A DNA stretch of 64,000 nucleotides from Gamsiella multidivaricata (taxonomy: Eukaryota > Mortierellomycota > Mortierellomycetes > Mortierellales > Mortierellaceae): NCBI RefSeq assembly GCF_025024155.1, contig NW_026251785.1:62001-126000 (forward strand), in the 5' to 3' direction. Shown here piece by piece: positions 32,001-42,354 of the stretch. The notes under the pieces were generated by a model. The model was not told the DNA's origin. It made no database searches and saw only the letters and a program-made list of their open reading frames with translations. Made by a program: the position numbers and the translations under genes. Each line of letters opens with the position of its first letter. The first letter of the stretch is position 1.

Positions 32001-34309
32001 TTAGGATCCGCAGATAACAATAAGATTATTCTGTCGCTTATGCTGTAGCTTAATGCATCTCATAGCTATTCACCTGGGATAATAAAGACCGCTCCAGCGT
32101 CTCGTGCTTGACACCTCTTTAAGTCGACTTCGTCCAAACCATTGCCTACGAGCATGGTTGTCCTGTTTTTGTACATTGGCATATCCATTAAAGTCTTCAC
32201 ATCCTTTGATGGCTTATTTCGCGACAAGAAAACGACACGTACGTCTTTGTCCGAAAATTCCTACAGAAAACGAAAATAAAAAACCCCCCATTTAGCACTC
32301 TATTTCTGCTAAATACATAATACACAACCATGTCCAGCTAGGAGTCTCTCTTACCTTATTGAAAAACCCGCTCAGCATGTCTGCGACGCGCTTAGCATCC
32401 TGGAAATCACCAATCATGACTAGGTACTGCTTCGCAGCACCATTGGCCCCTCTACTTTGGATGTAGGATCCACCTCCAGACCGAGACGACTTCAACGCCT
32501 CAATTGTCCCGGCAATCAGTCCAGGTACTACAGATAGCGCCACGATAATGAAGATCATGACAACAAGCTTGCCCTCGTATGATTTTGGCGTTATGTCTCC
32601 ATATCCTACTGTGGAGGCGGTGATAAGGATAAAGTAAAATGCATCCCAAACCGTGTGCGGTGTTTCGGTCTCGGGCGCAAACATAGTTTCGCAGTAGAGA
32701 AATGCGGCCATGCCGTTATAGAGAATGGCGACAAAGTACGCTACGAGTGCGATGAGTTTTGCCTTGACAGGATCGAATGGCTGGTCTATAAGATAATTGC
32801 ATAAAGTACAATAGTACGTTGTGTCAGATCACACGCACCCTGTGCATATATCGGAGTGAGATATCGAAGTTTCCGTACCAGATATTCCAATATCGACACC
32901 AATGCTGAGGGCTCGCTGCAGACGTGAAATAACGCTCCAGCTTCGCAAGAAATAGGGCACGTAAAGCCATTGTCCACTGGGGAATGCTCCTGATAGAAGG
33001 AAGGGGATGGCGGTGACTGCATCAAGCAAAGTTTGGAACGAAAATATGAACCTCGTTCTAAGTTAAAATGTTTTCCAGGTTAGCGCTTGATCGTTTCATC
33101 ATAAGCGGAGTGATAGTCTAATAGTCTAACAAAAAAAAAAAAAAACTATGACTGGTAACCCAGGTCAGGGTCACCATGCCGTACTTGTTGTCTGCAAATA
33201 TAAACCGGATCAGCGCTGACATCAAGTTCCAGCTGCTCATCGCCACAGCAATGATCCAGATAGCCCGTGGTCGCGGGACAAAGAGCCAGTCTGGGTTCGG
33301 ATAGTCTGTCGAGTCCTTGTTGACCAGATACTGTGCTTCCACCACATATAGAACACAGAACAGTGCGTCAACCACGAGATCCATCATAATCTACATTGAA
33401 TGGGATAGAGGTTAATGAGAGACTGAGCGCTTTCGCCATCGCCTTCAAACTCTTTTCGTTGCTCGCTTGTAGTGTTCTACTTACAAAGAAAATGATCCGG
33501 GCTTTCGAGTTGAGGAGTGCCATTGCCCTGGCCTTGTAGACATCATAGTCCAGACCAAGTCGAATTGAGCTCACAATGTTGCGGAATTCTCTTTCTCTGC
33601 CAAGCAAATGTTGATGTCAAAGAGTTCTTGGTAAGATTTTTTTTGCATCCAGGGGATAGCGTCTTGTTGTGTATGACCTGTCAGTTGATGATAACAACGC
33701 ATGAAAGCAGGGGGTTCCTCGGTAGAGATGCCTAGGACATTGACACATACCTTTTCTCGGCATTATGTAGCCGTATGGTTGACCGAATCGTGTTGTATGA
33801 TGTGTCCTTCCGGCTCGTGATCAAGCGAATGGGCCCTTTTTTGCGCGCACTCCTCACCTCTTGTACATCCTGCATACTAAAAGGGACCCAAAAGTAGTTC
33901 ACAGATTAGTATCCCACAGTGCTAGTGGAATCATCTGTCTATAATGTAGATAGATCACATACGTGCTGTCAAGTGAGTCCCAAATGAAGCCTTGGGATCT
34001 CATATTTCGGTTGTGCGCAATGTTGTTGAGCCGTTGGGTCCATGTAAGATTGGGGTTAAGCAGCGTATCCTCGGCTGAGTGGTTGTGATCTTGACCAGCG
34101 GTCTGTGTTCGAATGTGTGGCAGGCCTCCGAACTTGGAGAGCTGTGTTGATGCATGCCGGTGTGCTTTATAGAGCGTGGGCTGAGTCGTTGGAAAGGGCT
34201 GTGGCCTTGGTGTTGGTGGCTGTGGTTCCTGGGATGCATAAGTCGCTCGTGGAGAGGACGTTCCTGCAGCTGTTGACGCGGAGTCATCTCGCTGTGGATT
34301 GGAATTCAT
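29061..34309 (-). CDS. BK/Slo-like potassium channel with two RCK domains
   Basis: This is a tetrameric K+ channel gated by cytosolic RCK domains, probably Ca2+ or another ligand. Nine minus-strand exons give 1466 residues: 34309-33963, 33876-33751, 33596-33485, 33390-33185, 33057-32879, 32785-32355, 32260-32074, 31966-29331 and 29237-29061. An S1-S5 region includes AIWIIAVAMSSWNLMSALI and YFLRSWSVISRLQRAL. The selectivity filter TASTVGYGDITP has TVGYGD at 382-387. RCK1 follows with YLVMIGDFQDAKRVADML and VRVVFLSRNK. A disordered linker of about 330 residues has an eight-Asp run. RCK2 starts at DHIVVCTDVGENLYRFLATL and continues to FVFTNPLPGILLKQTDMVYV. The order matches Slo-type channels. 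The voltage-sensor helix is poor in the regular Arg pattern, so voltage dependence is uncertain. It converges on Sae2 with 120 bp between stops. Confidence 0.9.
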
Positions 34310-34557
34310 TAATTCTGGCGAAATGAGGATGAGGATGAGGATGAGGAAGAAGAGGAAGCGAATGTACGAGGCGGCTGCGAATCGAGGTCAAGGACAAGGA
34401 ACCAAAGGGTCAAATAGCGAAGCAGAGGAAGGAGAGTTTATAAAAATAAATTACGAATAAATTAGTAGCTGCAGCTGCAGGCTTCTAATTCAGAGAGGCA
34501 GGCGGATGCTCTTCTTCTTGCCTTTAAGGATCTGCTTTAAGCGAACAAGAGCTTCCT
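34310..34557 (-). promoter_or_regulatory. K+ channel upstream region with TATA-like box
   Basis: On the minus strand TATAAA (34437-34442) lies about 130 bp upstream of the channel start codon. GATGAGGATGAGGATGAG-like repeats occur at 34325-34350 in the leader. No gene is present in this interval. Confidence 0.4.
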
Positions 34558-34897
34558 TCAGGAACGCTTCGGGGTAAGGCGCCGAAACTGAACAGTGGGA
34601 GGATTTGCTTTGGCTGTGTAGTAGGCAGGTTGAGGCTGGGGCTGCGGGTTGTCCCTGGTATGGAATCTGGTTTGACTGTCGTACTTCGATATTGTGCATG
34701 TCACAGGGCGATTACATGACGACCTGTCATCGAAAGAGAGATGCTGGCTATCAGAAGCACCGCCCTCGCTTAACTGATTGGGGCCCTAGGCCCCAGACAA
34801 GTACTTGCTGTCCTGGAGTAGGTCATTCTGGCGCATGCTACGCAGGCTGTCCCTTTTTTTGGTCGCCAAAAAAAGAAAAAAAAAGATGCTGCTTACG
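34558..34897 (-). CDS. Small spliced hypothetical protein, 3' exons
   Basis: Two exons in matching phase read on the minus strand: 34846-34805 (42 nt) and 34723-34558. They have good GT-AG borders and give LRSMRQNDLLQDSKSSCNRP, then YDSQTRFHTRDNPQPQPQPA and YYTAKANPPTVQFRRLTPKRS before TGA. An upstream exon appears to end at the donor at 34896 (GTAAGC). Its frame and start codon are not settled, though a TATAAAA run near 35010 could mark the promoter. The Gln/Pro-rich tail looks coded rather than random because three splice junctions keep one frame. I do not recognise the family. Other frames of the same DNA are also open, so the call is tentative. Confidence 0.35.
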
Positions 34898-35014
34898 GAT
34901 AAGAGCAAGACGAGGGCCATGAAGGGCAGAGAAGTCGTTCAGTAGATAGCCGCAGATCCGAGATCGGGATAATGTGAAATAGCCACAGAGGAATGCGTTC
35001 ATTTTTTTTATAGA

Positions 35015-35719
35015 GGGCAGGAGCAGGGGCAATGGTGCCCTCGATGCTGTGGGAGATCGAAGGTAGCCCACAATTTCTGAGAAACTATGGCGCATGGACT
35101 ATACGCAATGACGGAGCGATACGGACTTCAAAGGACAGTAGCCGGGAGTAGATCTAGCAAGTTTAACCTGGATAAGCATTTTGGGCCCGCTTACAGTAGA
35201 TGGCTGGACAATTATTCCTAAAGAAGAGGGGCAATTGCGCCCACCGCATCCATGCTGTCTGAATATTTGGAGAGGGATTGGATACAGAAACAATCCGGCA
35301 AAGGAACAAGGATTGAAAGAACATCAGGAGTTTAGCTGTGCGAGCATTATGTGTGCATAGATTAGATGTCCGTCAAACTCACTGCACTGACTTTTCAAGA
35401 ATCAAAAGACGACTGACAGCAAATTATGCGAACTGGTTCACCTGTTCATACGATTGGCATACGCGTAGATGAACAATAGCAATGATCTTGCTGGATAATC
35501 CGTTGGCCCAGCCTGGTTTGAATCATTGCACCCAAACACTTTGATTTAGTTTTCAGTCATCAAAACCGTTGTAGGCCCACTACAGAGAAGTTAGGCGTGA
35601 TGTATTATAGATAATTAGATACTACTGCAAGGTCATAAGGCGTATAACAAGTTTGGGTCCCAAAGCTTGCAGACTCATCGGATGTCTCCCTCACCGAGCT
35701 CCAGCGATGGGGGTTGCTT
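35015..35719. other. Intergenic, nothing recognised
   Basis: No motif-bearing frame, RNA gene or repeat was found between the small spliced gene and the tetraspan gene. It probably holds the promoter of the former and the 3' UTR of the latter. Confidence 0.4.
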
Positions 35720-36380
35720 TTAAACGTCTCCATCATCAACCGCCTTCAGAGCTGATGCCACGGCGGCGTCTTGCTTGACCTCTCTCAGGAACCGCTGGAT
35801 CACCCATCCAAACAAGCACATGATCAGGAACTGGATTCCCAGAACTACAGCTGAAATGATGACAGTCGTGCGGTAGCAACTGGTAACTTCTGAGTCGGTC
35901 ACTAATGTGCCATTAGAAGGAGTGAGATCCTTTCGACACACGTCCTCAATAGCAGCCTTGTCGTCCCTGGCCACCAGAATGATGTTTCCGATTGAGAGCC
36001 CGAGAACTACGACAGTGAGGCACCACCAAAGGAAGGAAAATATTCTTGTGATGCCGACGGACTTTGTGATAGCAGAGAGAAGACCGAGCAACGCGATGAT
36101 CACCTGGAGGGCCGCCGAGACATAGATCACAATTTTAGCGACATGATCGCCTATCAAAAATGCAAGCAGAAATGTTGAACTGTTAACACATTGCGCGCAA
36201 GAGCTGTGCAAAGCTGACGCGTGGTGATATTCGCGTCCATTAATGTACGCTACCAGTGTTATTGGCGACATATTTTTGATAGGTTGTTGCGGCGATAACA
36301 ACAAGATAGATTAACGAGACCACTCCCACAGCGAGTCGAAGTCTGATGCAGCAGCAGCACAAATCCCTATCGGTAGCCAT
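35720..36380 (-). CDS. Small tetraspan membrane protein, function unknown
   Basis: Two exons (36380-36254 and 36150-35720) give 185 residues. The cytosolic start MATDRDLCCCCIRLRL has four adjacent Cys, likely palmitoylation sites. Four hydrophobic segments follow: LAVGVVSLIYLVVIAATT, IVIYVSAALQVIIALLGLLS, FLWWCLTVVVLGLSIGNIIL and TTVIISAVVLGIQFLIMCLF. A loop of about 40 residues with two Cys lies between helices 3 and 4. The topology resembles tetraspanin-like or MARVEL-like fungal proteins, but the tetraspanin CCG motif is absent. The C-terminus is short and acidic. A TATA-like box lies about 95 bp upstream. No partner is suggested by the neighbours. Confidence 0.75.
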
Positions 36381-36472
36381 TGCGGTCTCTCTGGTAGTCG
36401 TTGGTGTGATTGGCGTGGGGTGTCGGACGTGAGGGAGCGAATGGGTCTGGACAGAAGGTAGGATACCTGTCT

Positions 36473-36479
36473 TTTATAT
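36473..36479 (-). promoter_or_regulatory. TATA-like box of the tetraspan gene
   Basis: ATATAAA on the minus strand lies about 95 bp before the start codon at 36380. Confidence 0.4.
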
Positions 36480-36480
36480 C

Positions 36481-36973
36481 GCGAGCCCCCCACAGACGCC
36501 CCTGTATCATGGGATATCCATGAGGCATAACTCCATTGCTTGAGTTTGTACTTCGCCGCAATACAAAGGCATGTTGTTGCTGAAGATCAGCAAACCAGAA
36601 CATATGACAAAGGGACAAAGAAAGGGGTTGCAAAGGAAACCATATAAACGTTGAAGTCAGTTGCCCGACGCTCCCATTTTTTTTTTGAATAACATAAACA
36701 CGCAAATATGAAAAATAGGGGATAAACAACATTCAAGTTCAAGTCCATGTTTATTGTGCGACGACATGACATTTGGGTATTCTATGTCTACAAAGTTACT
36801 ACAAAGTGAATATCATATCCTCGGTCATACATAGCTGGAGAGGCCATAGTCGAGGTGGCAGAACAAGTGGTAGGGGCCGCGAAAGACAGTAGTGGGCTGG
36901 GAATCGGCGTTCGTAGCACATAGGATTGAAGAAGATGCGAGGGAAGAATCCAGGCTGCAAAAGGTCTCCACTA
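36481..36973. other. Intergenic between the tetraspan and CPSF30 genes
   Basis: This holds the tetraspan promoter and the CPSF30 3' UTR. No other coding or RNA signal was found. Confidence 0.4.
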
Positions 36974-38322
36974 CTACATCTGCATGTCATGCTGTCTTCC
37001 TTGCGGACACCTATTTGCATAATGTCCCTTTTGCTGGCACTAAAGTTCAAATGATAGAAAAGAAAAAAAAAAAAAGAAGATTAATAGCAGTTCTAAGTCC
37101 GCGAGGTTCTATAACGGTATAACGCGGTCTGTGAAATTGGCAGCTTACTTTAAAACAGGTAACATCCTCAAGATTCCGCGTCGGAAATGATTCACCATTT
37201 GGACGTTGTTGTGTCTAAAGGCGTATCGCAAGAAATGTCCGTTAATCTCCATAGAAATAAAGTAGCGGGGTTGTTGCTTTGCGGACCGCAAATGCCTAGT
37301 ACGGCCAGCTCACCTCATCGCGCTCAAATGATCTTTCTTGAGGCATTGGTCGTGCTCCCTGACCATCGTCCCAATTTGGTGGAGGCAACTCGTATTTCGG
37401 GCTGAAGGAAGAAAAGATATTAGATTATTATTCCTGTGTTAATGTGGTTGTTATGAAAGCCATTATACATGTATAACATCCGCCTGAAAAGCAGACACTT
37501 ACTGTCCGTTCGGGCAATTGGATCCCTGAGGGCACCATCCTGTGACATAGTTTTGACAGAGCACCTTCCGGGTATGCTTGTGTCGACAATTGGGTCCATG
37601 TTTGCAGAATCCTCGCGCGTACCACGGGCAGTCTTTAATCTTGCTTTCCGGATCGATATGAAGATACTATGTCAACAGCACGCAGAAACAAGCTTAGTAG
37701 GTCGATCCATAGGCAAAATTTCAAACTTATTCACCAATGTTAATTCCATGATACTTGATACTTACAATGCATTCGGAGCCGCTGTTACATTCTCCGTACT
37801 TGCTGTAGAACCAACATTCAGGCATTTTCCTCAGGTTGTACTCGTGCAAAAACTCGCAATTGTCACCCTTTTTGCAAAGTCCTCGAAGCCAATGTTTGCA
37901 GACAACCGCCTTTGACGGATCTGTCCTGACATGTCTAAACGGGCAGTTGTTTCCTTTTGAGCAATGTCCTTTCAAGAAGAATCTGCAGATATTATCTCCA
38001 TTTTCTAGTACAGCGATTAAAATAAGAGGGAAGCTTTGATTAGTCATTAAACGAGCTCTTTATTTGAGCTTTCCATAGTCCATCTATCCACTGTCCAGCA
38101 TAATTGGTCTTTCCGGTGCGGTGCTGGGAGCGAAAAAAAAGCCGATTTATACACGCGCTTTTTTAACAAAACGCTCTGTTTTCTAATCAAGAGCATACCT
38201 CCATTCTTCTTTGCCATGTTGGTAATGTCAAGTCCAACCTCATTCCTGACATACTCCTCAAAGTCGAACGAGTAGTCCTGAAAGCCGATTTCGGAAGGGA
38301 GAATAGAATATGTCATAGCCAT
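36974..38322 (-). CDS. yth1: CPSF30/Yth1, mRNA cleavage-polyadenylation factor
   Basis: CPSF30 binds the poly(A) signal and U-rich RNA within the nuclear cleavage and polyadenylation complex. Six minus-strand exons (38322-38199, 38004-37766, 37666-37503, 37401-37314, 37214-37149, 37039-36974) give 248 residues. Five CCCH fingers run in order: CRFFLKGHCSKGNNCPFRH, CKHWLRGLCKKGDNCEFLH, CWFYSKYGECNSGSECIYLH, CPWYARGFCKHGPNCRHKH and CQNYVTGWCPQGSNCPNGH. A C-terminal CCHC knuckle, split by the last intron, reads TCFKCQQKGHYANRCP. This is the full animal/fungal layout. Reading through the fourth intron instead would stop after DEVSWPY and lose the knuckle. The N-terminus (YSFDFEEYVRNEVGLD) is conserved. 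The gene is divergent from NAD kinase with 355 bp between starts. Confidence 0.95.
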
Positions 38323-38677
38323 CTTGAGGAGCGCTTATTGTAGGTGCTGCTGAGCTTGATAATAGAAAACTGCAAGTTATGAAAGAGTAATGGTGTGTGG
38401 GCAGCGCGAAAAGCCGATGGTATGAGATGAAGGATCGAAGAATATCGGACGAATATACTTGGTGGTTGATGGCTAATGATTGATGGTTGACGGGATGAAT
38501 GAATCAACGGAGGTGTACCTCTTCAGGGCGATGCAAAAATGAATTGCGCTTCCTTTTATCCTTTTGGCTGCTGACAAAGCCACTCTCAGGTTGGAAAAGA
38601 CGGTCTCAGATCAGTCGATCTGGTTGAGCACGCGTGTGAAGATACTGCCGCATTTTCGCTTTCACTTTACAAGGACC
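38323..38677. promoter_or_regulatory. Shared divergent promoter, CPSF30 and NAD kinase
   Basis: The 355 bp between the two start codons must hold both promoters. It is AT-rich in the middle, with no clear TATA box. A long frame on the + strand reaches into it from the NAD kinase gene but has no ATG. Confidence 0.5.
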
Positions 38678-40740
38678 ATGCGCAGAGCAAATCTCCACGC
38701 CTTTCAGGAGTCCTTCCAGGCCTTCGTTTCGAAGCAGATCCGTGCTCCTCATGTCACTCAGCTCCACGCATGCGTTCCACGCTCACACCTCTCTGGCATC
38801 ACATCGTCAACTGCAGCCGTCTTTGGGACAAGATTCTACACGACTCCCCGATGCGGAATGCAGTCGCCATGTCGCCGCTTTGGTATTATCGGGAGCACCA
38901 TAAAGCATATAGACATGCATGTCTCGACGACGAAGCGTGGGCGCAAATCATTCTCTAGTTACGTACCTTACCACCAGGATCAGAAAGACAGGACAGAGAG
39001 CGGCAAGGATATCACAATAGATCGCCCGGCACGATCAGAAGGCGGATCGACAGGGGCCGGTAAACTAACCAGTGAACTGCCAACCAGAATCAAGATGATC
39101 CTAGATACGCCAGGTAGCGTCAGCATGTTTCTGTCAACTGCTTGATGTTTCCGTGACGTTTTTGATCAGACAGCGTTGGCTAAGCACATTTTATTATTGT
39201 TCTGTCACAGGCGTCTTTCCGAAAGATCTTGCGCCCAATACTGATAAGGAACCGAGCCGGGAGATCGTACAATCTTTTGGGACGACTTATGGGTAAAGCT
39301 TGGCTCGAGCATGCATGCGCAACGGATGGATGTTACCACTGGGACAAGGGCACCCACTGACAGCCCATTTGCAAATGCGATCGAACAGGGGAAATTACAT
39401 GCTGCAATGGGAAGACGCACCGAGGACAATACTCATCATCAAGAAACCCAACGATGAGCTAACAGACAAGGCCTTAGTCGATGTGGCAACGTAATTCGCG
39501 TGTGGTTTCAACTATATCCGTAGCAGGTATAATGATGCCTTTGGAAGACATGATGGGAACTAAATTTGGAACTCTTGCCGCGCAGATGGATCCACTCCAC
39601 ATATCCCCACATGAATGTAGTGGTCGAGCCAGAAGTCGCTCACGAGTTTGCGGGACGATTACCGTTTCTATATACCATCCCAGGTAAGGCAGAGGGACAA
39701 AAGGCAGGAAGGTCCGGTGCAGTGTACAGCGAAAGGGATATTCATTTTCATCCCCTTTGTCTAGATAACAAGCGAGTCGAATACACGCGAGTGACAGACT
39801 TGGTAGTGACCTTGGGTGGCGATGGAACGATCCTTCACACATCCTCGCTATTCAACTCTGCAGTACCGCCAGTCATTTCTTTCTCAATGGGTACCTTGGG
39901 ATTCTTACTGCCATATCGTAAGTCTTTAGTTCGAACTGTCGCTGTTATTTTGTAGAAGCAGCGCATGCTAATGGTACTACTGAGTTGTCGTATATAGATA
40001 TCAACAATTACCAGGCCGCATTAACTAAATTGATCGACAATCGACAGGCATCTCTTTTACTCCGTATGCGACTCAAATGCACTCTACACGGCGCGGATGG
40101 ACGGCGCCTGCAGGCGAAAGATGGCTCAGGACGAATCAACGATCTGACGGTCATGAATGAGGTTAACTTGCATCGTGGGCGATATCCGCATTTGACCTGG
40201 ATTGGCTGCTATGTCGATGGACACCTGATCACCGAGGCTGTCGCGGATGGACTTATCGTTGCATCTCCGACTGGATCCACAGCTTATTCTTTATCGGCAG
40301 GCGGATCTATAGTGCACCCATCAATTCAGTCCTTGCTATTGACACCGATTTGTCCAAGATCATTGTCGTTCAGACCAGTATTGCTGCCTCCGAACGCCAC
40401 CATCCAGCTTAAGGTTTGCATGAATACTTACTTGTTGGTTACCCTTCGAAGTGGTTCATATAGCTGCCACGTTGGGCATATGTTGACCCTTTTATTTTGC
40501 TTCCACATATCATAGATCGGAGAAAAATCTCGAGGTCCAGCAGAGGTTTCTCTGGATGGCAAGGAGACTTTCTTCTTGGACAAGAACGAGTTTTTACAGG
40601 TGTGCATGTCGGCTTTCCCTATGCCCTGTGTTAACCGAGTCCATGCAGGCGAGGACTGGATTAAGGATATCAATGACCTCTTGAAGTGGAATCAGGGCTT
40701 TCTGAACAAACAGAGCATGAGCCATTACATGTCCGAGTAG
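38678..40740 (+). CDS. NAD(H) kinase, probably mitochondrial
   Basis: The enzyme phosphorylates NAD or NADH to NADP(H) with ATP. Seven exons (38678-39113, 39211-39292, 39389-39490, 39586-39683, 39765-39917, 39998-40413, 40516-40740) give 503 residues. The kinase hallmark GGDGT is at about 257-261. [14 protein letters not shown] and [15 protein letters not shown] follow, and the end DDW-like [16 protein letters not shown] is conserved. The first 90 residues are rich in Arg, Ser and His with no acidic patch early ([19 protein letters not shown]), which suggests a mitochondrial presequence as in yeast Pos5. Exon 3 can alternatively start 25 nt earlier, but that breaks the frame. The first in-frame ATG, in ACCATGC, was taken as the start. 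It converges on Vps22, with 87 bp between stops. Confidence 0.92.
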
Positions 40741-40827
40741 ATCCGCGCAAATAAAACTTCTGGAGCATATACAAATGCTTGGTGCCCTAATTTATTCTCA
40801 TTTTGAAGCACTCGACACTCTCCTGCG

Positions 40828-42032
40828 TCATGAAGAGGCCGATGTTCCGTACATGTCATCGTCCTCTGGTTCAAAGAATCCAGGCACCCAGTATTCGTAC
40901 GGATCCGCCTGTTGATCGATCCACATCAGACTATCGTCCAGCAGTGTATCCTAGTGAGGGACGATTGAAAGTTGTCAGTTATGGAGAGCTCACACATACT
41001 GGAGCCTGATCCGACGTAGCGTAGAAGAAAAGGTTATCTTCCTAAATGCTTACCAGGGCTGTCATTATGCGGCCGTGCTCCCATCCAAGTCGTTCGTTGA
41101 TAATATTGACGTTGACATGTCCATTGGTGTCCTGAACGAGTGCCAGGATAACAGACTGATCCCGGTTCAATTCGCGCGGGACTGAGCTTACCATTTTCTT
41201 GTCCCCAATCTGCAGCACCTGGAATCCACTTCCCAACGGCACTAAGGTTTTGATCGACCGTAAGACATCGTCCTCCGTAATCTCCATACTGGTATCCTTG
41301 CCGGTTATGCTTGCCCATTTACTGCTGGCGGCGGCGGTGGTGGTGGTGAAGGTGCTGTTGTAATTATTCGTTCCTTTGTTGTCCCGTATTCCACGCATAC
41401 GCTCCACTCGCCGCTTGACTTCCGACAATTCCATGAGTCCGCCGTTCAAGGCTCTAGTCGACAGACATACATCTATGATCTGTATGCCAAGTTCGTAGTA
41501 AAAATCACCCACACCAAGAAGTTCTCCCCAGTATCCCTTACTCGCTAAAAATCCCAGAACAGAGAAAGGAATGTTGAGCGAGCGCTATCGATACTCCGCA
41601 TCCAGACAGAGAAAGACAGTGCACTTGTCTCCGCTAATCATCTTTATATCTTTACGTACATGCTAATGGGTCGACGCCAATGTTCCCGCACATCTTTTGA
41701 AAGTGCATGCGAAAGACGGGATCCTTTTGGATATCCTTGCGGTGCAGCCGTGCAAATGTCTCGAGGTTGGCCCGGAACGTATCCAGCTGGCTTTGGAGCT
41801 GCTCCAGTTGGTTGTCTGAGATTGTCTGGCCGACCCGTTGATACGATTCCTGTTATAAGCACAGAAAGATAGTAACAAGACTTAGTTCACGTTGATGATT
41901 CCGTTTGCACATTCCTTGAACAAATGCTTTACGAGGATGCTGTTTTTGAGGATGCAGTAGAAGACATACGTTCGTTGCTTTGAGGCGCTCATTGTAAGCC
42001 CTTCCGCCGAGTTGCATGCGTCTTCGGTTCAT
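40828..42032 (-). CDS. vps22: ESCRT-II subunit Vps22 (SNF8/EAP30)
   Basis: Vps22 is the core of ESCRT-II, which sorts ubiquitinated membrane proteins into multivesicular bodies. Four exons (42032-41970, 41849-41660, 41544-41054, 40950-40828) give 288 residues. The conserved start MNRRRMQLGGRAY fits the family, so I prefer it to an in-frame ATG 96 nt upstream. An N-terminal coiled coil (QTISDNQLEQLQSQLDTF) precedes FQKMCGNIGVDPLA and KGYWGELLGVGDFYYELG, the family signature. Two winged-helix domains follow, the second ending MWIDQQADPYEYWVPGF. An insertion of about 25 residues rich in Asn, Thr and Ala (NNYNSTFTTTTAAASS) sits between family blocks. The length matches other fungal Vps22 proteins. 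Confidence 0.94.
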
Positions 42033-42354
42033 CTTGTCTGTGTCAGCGTCAGTGTCAGTGGTATTTGCGATGGTGGGGTGTAGCAAGTTTAACAAAGGGC
42101 AGCAGAGGGGGCGACCATAGATTTCCATATTTGGTGAGCCTCAAAGCTTACTGGTGTTGGAACCGCCCTCCAGAATGCGGGGTGTGCTAGGTTGCCTGAC
42201 GGATGTCTCGTCGCTGGTCATATCCACTTCTTGGACATCAATCAACGTTGACAAAAAAAAAAGGTCAAAGAATAGATGCGGTGCAAGTTTTATTTGAAGC
42301 GCGTTTGTTTTAAAGACATTGAGCTGTTTGATGCTGAGTGGTTAGGGGAGAAGT

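Noticed and set aside
33130..33185. Extension of K+ channel exon 4 through a T15 run (Phe-rich stretch)
   Set aside because: Ending the exon at the GTACGG donor joins FADNK to TRFIFSFQTLLDAV in phase, which fits a channel helix. The T-run is better seen as intron sequence.
39293..39388. Upstream acceptor at 39363 for NAD kinase exon 3
   Set aside because: It puts exon 3 in a frame that stops after about 35 codons. The acceptor at 39388 gives the conserved [19 protein letters not shown].
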